In this document: positions 60,841-64,000 of the stretch, piece after piece
Layout: every line of letters starts with the position of its first letter
Numbering within the stretch: position 1 is the stretch's first letter
Source: JAWKUK01 sp041398605
GTDB taxonomy: Bacteria > Planctomycetota > UBA1135 > GCA-002686595
Length of the DNA: 64,000 nt
Direction of reading: 5' to 3'
NCBI GenBank assembly: GCA_041398605.1
Contig: JAWKUK010000008.1
Coordinates: forward strand, 186,001 to 250,000
Translations under genes and position numbers: made by a program
Notes under the pieces: model-generated
The model's input: only the letters and a program-made list of their open reading frames with translations
The model's database searches: none
Told to the model about the DNA's origin: nothing

Positions 60841-62967
60841 TCACTGGCCCGGCCGCAGGTGCTCCTGGATGAGGCGCCACTCGGTCGCCCACGCGTGCCA
60901 CCGGAGCTCCGGGTCGCTGATCCCGTGCCGCGTCTGCGGGTAGACCATCATGCTCCAGTTCAGCTTGCCCGCGTTCTGCAGCGCGTAGACGAACTGCATC
61001 AGGTTCTGGACGTGCACGTTGTCGTCCATGACGCCGTGATGAAGGTGCAGGAAGCCGTGCAGGTTGGCCGCCCGCTCGAGGCACGACGTCGCCTTGTAGC
61101 CCGCGAGGTTCGTCGCGGGGGTCGCCATGTAACGCTCGGTGTAGATCGTGTCGTACATCCGCCAGTCGTACACACCTCCGCCGGCGATCCCGAGCGCAAA
61201 GAGGTCCGTGTCCAAGAGGCAGTTCGCGGTCATGGTCCCGCCAAAGCTGTAGCCCGTGATCCCGACCCGCGTCGCGTCGACCCAAGGCTTCGCGCCGAGC
61301 CACCGGACGACGTCGCTCATGTCAGCGACCTCCTGGACGCCGAGCCGCTTGTAGCACAGCGAGGTGTCCGCCATGCCGCGCCGCGTCGACGTGCGCACGT
61401 TGGCTTGCACGACGATGACGCCCTGCTCGGCGAAGAACTGCCACTTCGTGCTCAGGCTCCAGCGGTTGCGCACCGTCGGCGCCGCGGGGCCTGAGTACGT
61501 CGAGATCCAGACGGGGTACTCGCGCAACGGGTCGAACTGGGTCGGGTATTGGATGGTCACGTCGAGCTCGTACCCGTCGCGCGCCGCGACGCGCAAGAGC
61601 TCCCACTTCGCGAGCTCCCGCGTCAGCACCGGCGCGTCCGCGGCGTCGCTCGCGCGGGACTCCGCGCCCGACACCACGGCGCGGCCGAAGTCGCGCAGGA
61701 TCTTGCCGTCAGCATCGACGACGCGCACCTCGCCCGGGTTCGACACGCTGGAGACCCGATCGATGAACAGCGTGCGATCGGGGTTCCACGTCCAAGCGTG
61801 CATCCCCTCCCCGGTCGTGAGGCGCACGACGCCCTTGCCGCTCGCGGTCGCGCGCAGGTCCGCGCGGTAGAGGTTCTCGTTGACGTCGCCGTCGATCGTC
61901 GCGGTGAACCAGATCCGCCCCGCGGCTTCGTCGATGTGCTCGATGTCGAGCAGGTTCCAGTCACCGCTCGTCACGGGCCCGACGAGCTCGCCGCTCGCCG
62001 TGTAGTGGTACAGGTGATCGCGACCCGTGCGATGGCTGCGCCAGAGGAAGCTGCCATCGGCGAGCCAGCGCGGCGATTCGGGGCGCTCGGTCCAAGTCGA
62101 CGAGGTCTCGCGCAGCAGGAGCTTCGTCGCGCCCGTCTCAGGGTCCGCTGCGAGCAGGTCTGCCCACTGTTGGATGCGATCCTGGATCGTGATCAAGCAG
62201 CGCGCGCCCTCGGGGTCCCACTCGACGCGCACCGCGAGGATCTCCTCGGCCCCGTAGCGGCCGAGGTCGACCCAGGCGATGTCACCGTCGAGGTCCGTGA
62301 TCCCGACGCGCACGGTCGGGTTCGGGTCCCCGACCTTCGGATAGTTCGTGACCTCGGGCTTGACGCGGAAGTGCCCCTCTTCGATGTGGTCGATGACCGT
62401 GAACTCGTTGACCTGCGACTCGTCGAGCGACAGAAAGGCGACGTGCTTCGACGTCGGCGACCACCAGAACGCCTTGAAGTCGCCGCGCCCGTAGATCTCC
62501 TCCTGGTAGACCCAATCGAGCTTGCCGTTGAATTGGTCCGGGCCGCCGTTGGACGTGACCCGTAGCTCGCGCTCGGTGGCGACGTCCTGCAGATAGAGGT
62601 CGCCGTCACGCACGAAGCCGAGGTGTTGGCCGTCAGGCGAGGCATCCGCGAGCTCGCGGCGCGGCCCCGCGTCGCGCTGCCCGCGCGCGGCGCGCTGTCC
62701 GCGCCCGCGGCCGGGGCGCGCGCCCGCTTCGCCGCCGTCCGCGCTGCCCGCGCGCGGCACCGCCTTTGATTCGGCGCCCGTGCGCGGGTCCACCCACATC
62801 GCCGCGTCGCCGCGACCGACCTGAATATGCCGGCCGTCGTCGGCCCAACTGACGTCGGGTAGGACGGCGCGGAACGAGGGCGGCGCGCCGCGGCCGCCGG
62901 CCTGCTCGAGGGTCAGCGGCGGCGCGGACTGGGGTGCGACGAAGAGAAGCAGCGCGGAGAGCAACAT
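60841..62967 (-). CDS. Exported S9-family prolyl peptidase, dipeptidyl peptidase IV type
   Basis: The ATG at 62967 gives 708 residues with a signal peptide (MLLSALLLFVAPQSAPPLTL). A low-complexity Gly/Arg/Ala stretch (about 70-105) interrupts the start of the propeller. DWVYQEEIYGRGDFKAFWWS carries the Glu156-Glu157 pair that binds the substrate N-terminus in DPP IV. The catalytic domain from about 460 has GITGYSFGGTMT (Ser574), HHGVMDDNVHVQN (Asp648/649) and TRHGIS (His681), a complete triad. It should cleave X-Pro dipeptides from peptides in the periplasm. The Ser motif is GYSFGG where GWSYGG is usual. Divergent from the secreted protein at 63128. Confidence 0.9.
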   Translation of the reverse strand: MLLSALLLFVAPQSAPPLTLEQAGGRGAPPSFRAVLPDVSWADDGRHIQVGRGDAAMWVDPRTGAESKAVPRAGSADGGEAGARPGRGRGQRAARGQRDAGPRRELADASPDGQHLGFVRDGDLYLQDVATERELRVTSNGGPDQFNGKLDWVYQEEIYGRGDFKAFWWSPTSKHVAFLSLDESQVNEFTVIDHIEEGHFRVKPEVTNYPKVGDPNPTVRVGITDLDGDIAWVDLGRYGAEEILAVRVEWDPEGARCLITIQDRIQQWADLLAADPETGATKLLLRETSSTWTERPESPRWLADGSFLWRSHRTGRDHLYHYTASGELVGPVTSGDWNLLDIEHIDEAAGRIWFTATIDGDVNENLYRADLRATASGKGVVRLTTGEGMHAWTWNPDRTLFIDRVSSVSNPGEVRVVDADGKILRDFGRAVVSGAESRASDAADAPVLTRELAKWELLRVAARDGYELDVTIQYPTQFDPLREYPVWISTYSGPAAPTVRNRWSLSTKWQFFAEQGVIVVQANVRTSTRRGMADTSLCYKRLGVQEVADMSDVVRWLGAKPWVDATRVGITGYSFGGTMTANCLLDTDLFALGIAGGGVYDWRMYDTIYTERYMATPATNLAGYKATSCLERAANLHGFLHLHHGVMDDNVHVQNLMQFVYALQNAGKLNWSMMVYPQTRHGISDPELRWHAWATEWRLIQEHLRPGQ

Positions 62968-63127
62968 GTGGTCCTTCTGGGAATGGAGGGGAAGCGCAGG
63001 CGGAGATTCTAGGGACTCCGGCGGAATGGCCCCGTTCACACTTCGTAGCGCCGCATATCCTCGACCGAGGGGCTGTCGGTCGTCCCAGGCCCAGCCCCCG
63101 ATCGCCTCGGCGCGCCGCGCACTCCAA

Positions 63128-64000
63128 ATGCTCTCACAGGCTCTCCTCGCCACGACCCTCGCAGGCCTCCTTTGCTCCTTCTCCGGGCCTGCGCAAGCGC
63201 CGCGCGGCGCGGCGGAGCCGATACCCGACGTCGAGCTCCTGCGCCTCGCGCCCAACGACGCGCTCTTCGCGCTGCGCATCAAGGACCCGCGCGCCCTGCT
63301 GTCCCGGCGCGAGACGAGCCGCTGGGCGGCGTTCCTGGCGGACCCAGCGTGGCACCGCGTCGTCGCCGACCTGCGCGACGCGGACCCGCGGGACGACGCC
63401 GCGACCGAGGTGCGCGCCGAGTCCGTCGCGGCGGACCTCTTGGGGGCGCTCGGATCCGCGCGCTCGGCGGTCGCGATCGCGGTCGGCGACTTGCAGGGGC
63501 GCGCGCTCCCCATCCTCGCCTTCGCCGCCCTCGGCGGTGATGAGTTGGCGGCGCCGCTCGAGGCGTTGCTGCGCGGGCAAGGCACCGTCTCAGACGAAGA
63601 CGGGCTCGCGATCCGCGCCGCAGACGGCGGAGTCGTCGAGGCGTACCTGCGCCGCGGCGACCTGCACCTGATCGTCAACGCGCCGGACTCGACGAGCGCG
63701 GTCGCGTTCGGACGCGCGGCGCTCGCGCGGCTCGACAGCGGCGCTGCGCTCGGCGGCCGGCTCGCCGAGTTCCGGAGCGACGCGGACGCCGAGTTCACGC
63801 TCGACCTACGGCCGCTCTGGCGGCTCGCGGCCGAAGCCGCGGACCTCCCGGACGCCGCGCTTCCGTACTGGTCCGCGCTGGACTCGACCGACTGGTTGCA
63901 TGGACAGGTGCGGATCGGCGACGGCGAAGCGCTCGACCTCGTCCTCGAGGCGCCGTACGCGGAGGAGGGCCTCGCGCGGAGCTTGCTCGGCGCCTTCGGC
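63128..64000 (+). CDS. Secreted protein of unknown function (runs off the window)
   Basis: The ATG at 63128 opens a frame that is still open at 64000 (291 codons). MLSQALLATTLAGLLCSFSG followed by PAQA is a signal peptide. The mature part begins VELLRLAPNDALFALRIKDP and RALLSRRETSRWAAFLADPA, a pattern seen in large exported planctomycete proteins of the DUF3352 kind, in which 'P.da......v.d...l' is followed by helix pairs. LGSARSAVAIAVGDLQGRAL and PILAFAALGG continue this. No catalytic motif is visible. The C-terminus lies outside the window, so length and function cannot be judged. Confidence 0.6.
   Translation, partial: MLSQALLATTLAGLLCSFSGPAQAPRGAAEPIPDVELLRLAPNDALFALRIKDPRALLSRRETSRWAAFLADPAWHRVVADLRDADPRDDAATEVRAESVAADLLGALGSARSAVAIAVGDLQGRALPILAFAALGGDELAAPLEALLRGQGTVSDEDGLAIRAADGGVVEAYLRRGDLHLIVNAPDSTSAVAFGRAALARLDSGAALGGRLAEFRSDADAEFTLDLRPLWRLAAEAADLPDAALPYWSALDSTDWLHGQVRIGDGEALDLVLEAPYAEEGLARSLLGAFG

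Overview
This is a very GC-rich 64-kb bacterial chromosome segment, most likely from a member of the Planctomycetota. That placement is inferred from gene content: FG-GAP and beta-propeller secreted proteins, TSP3/dockerin-like repeats, a Cys-type sulfatase, several alkaline-phosphatase-superfamily proteins, minor pilins with GFTLIE cleavage sites, and a C-terminal Cys/Asn-Ser-x-Gly module repeated on large exported proteins. No rRNA, tRNA or CRISPR array was recognised.

Left core (1-25.4 kb). On the minus strand: a NamZ/DUF1343 fragment at the window edge, a CPA1-type antiporter, a degenerate thioredoxin-like protein, an FG-GAP protein and a PHP-domain protein. A plus-strand sulfatase follows. 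Next comes a compact minus-strand operon (16234 down to 7387) with two 4-bp ATGA overlaps: a membrane protein with one CxxCH motif, two membrane-anchored alkaline-phosphatase-superfamily enzymes, a small ribbon-helix-helix protein with an LKGLGY tail, an Oxa1-like membrane protein and an HExxH metallopeptidase. A plus-strand cluster (16.3-22.4 kb) encodes a four-domain glycosyltransferase/sulfotransferase fusion, two minor pilins and a two-TM HAMP protein. Threonine ammonia-lyase and a divergent ArnT-like glycosyltransferase close the block.

Accessory region (25.4-47.4 kb). It starts at an intact yaeQ. The last 436 bp of yaeQ plus 65 bp of following DNA recur without mismatch 18,231 bp downstream, and a third, about 92% identical 3' fragment lies at 47.2 kb. 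Between copies 1 and 2 are a visibly less GC-rich pair of secreted-protein genes, one with an 8-bp tandem repeat in its signal-peptide region; a DUF6431-like fragment; a broken IS110; the remnant of a secreted protein; a large nitrilase-domain protein; a SagB-type dehydrogenase; an FG-GAP protein; and an IS91 remnant split by an intact IS1380 with a CTAG target duplication. Between copies 2 and 3 is a beta-helix protein. The yaeQ 3' end therefore looks like a repeated insertion or recombination site, with the VOC-protein gene at 47.4 kb as the probable original neighbour.

Right core (47.4-64 kb). VOC protein, a second alkaline-phosphatase-superfamily plus RHH (LGY tail) pair, a lipoprotein with an LGY tail, ThrE-like exporter, TrmK, a beta-propeller with the shared C-terminal module, a VWA lipoprotein with a probable frameshift, class V aminotransferase, membrane EEP phosphatase, HEAT-repeat protein, DPP IV-type S9 peptidase and a secreted protein running off the edge.

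Functionally the window is dominated by export and surface processing (hydrolases, glycosyltransferases, pilins, propellers) plus a few housekeeping enzymes. Most starts lack a clear Shine-Dalgarno sequence, so signal peptides were used to choose them.
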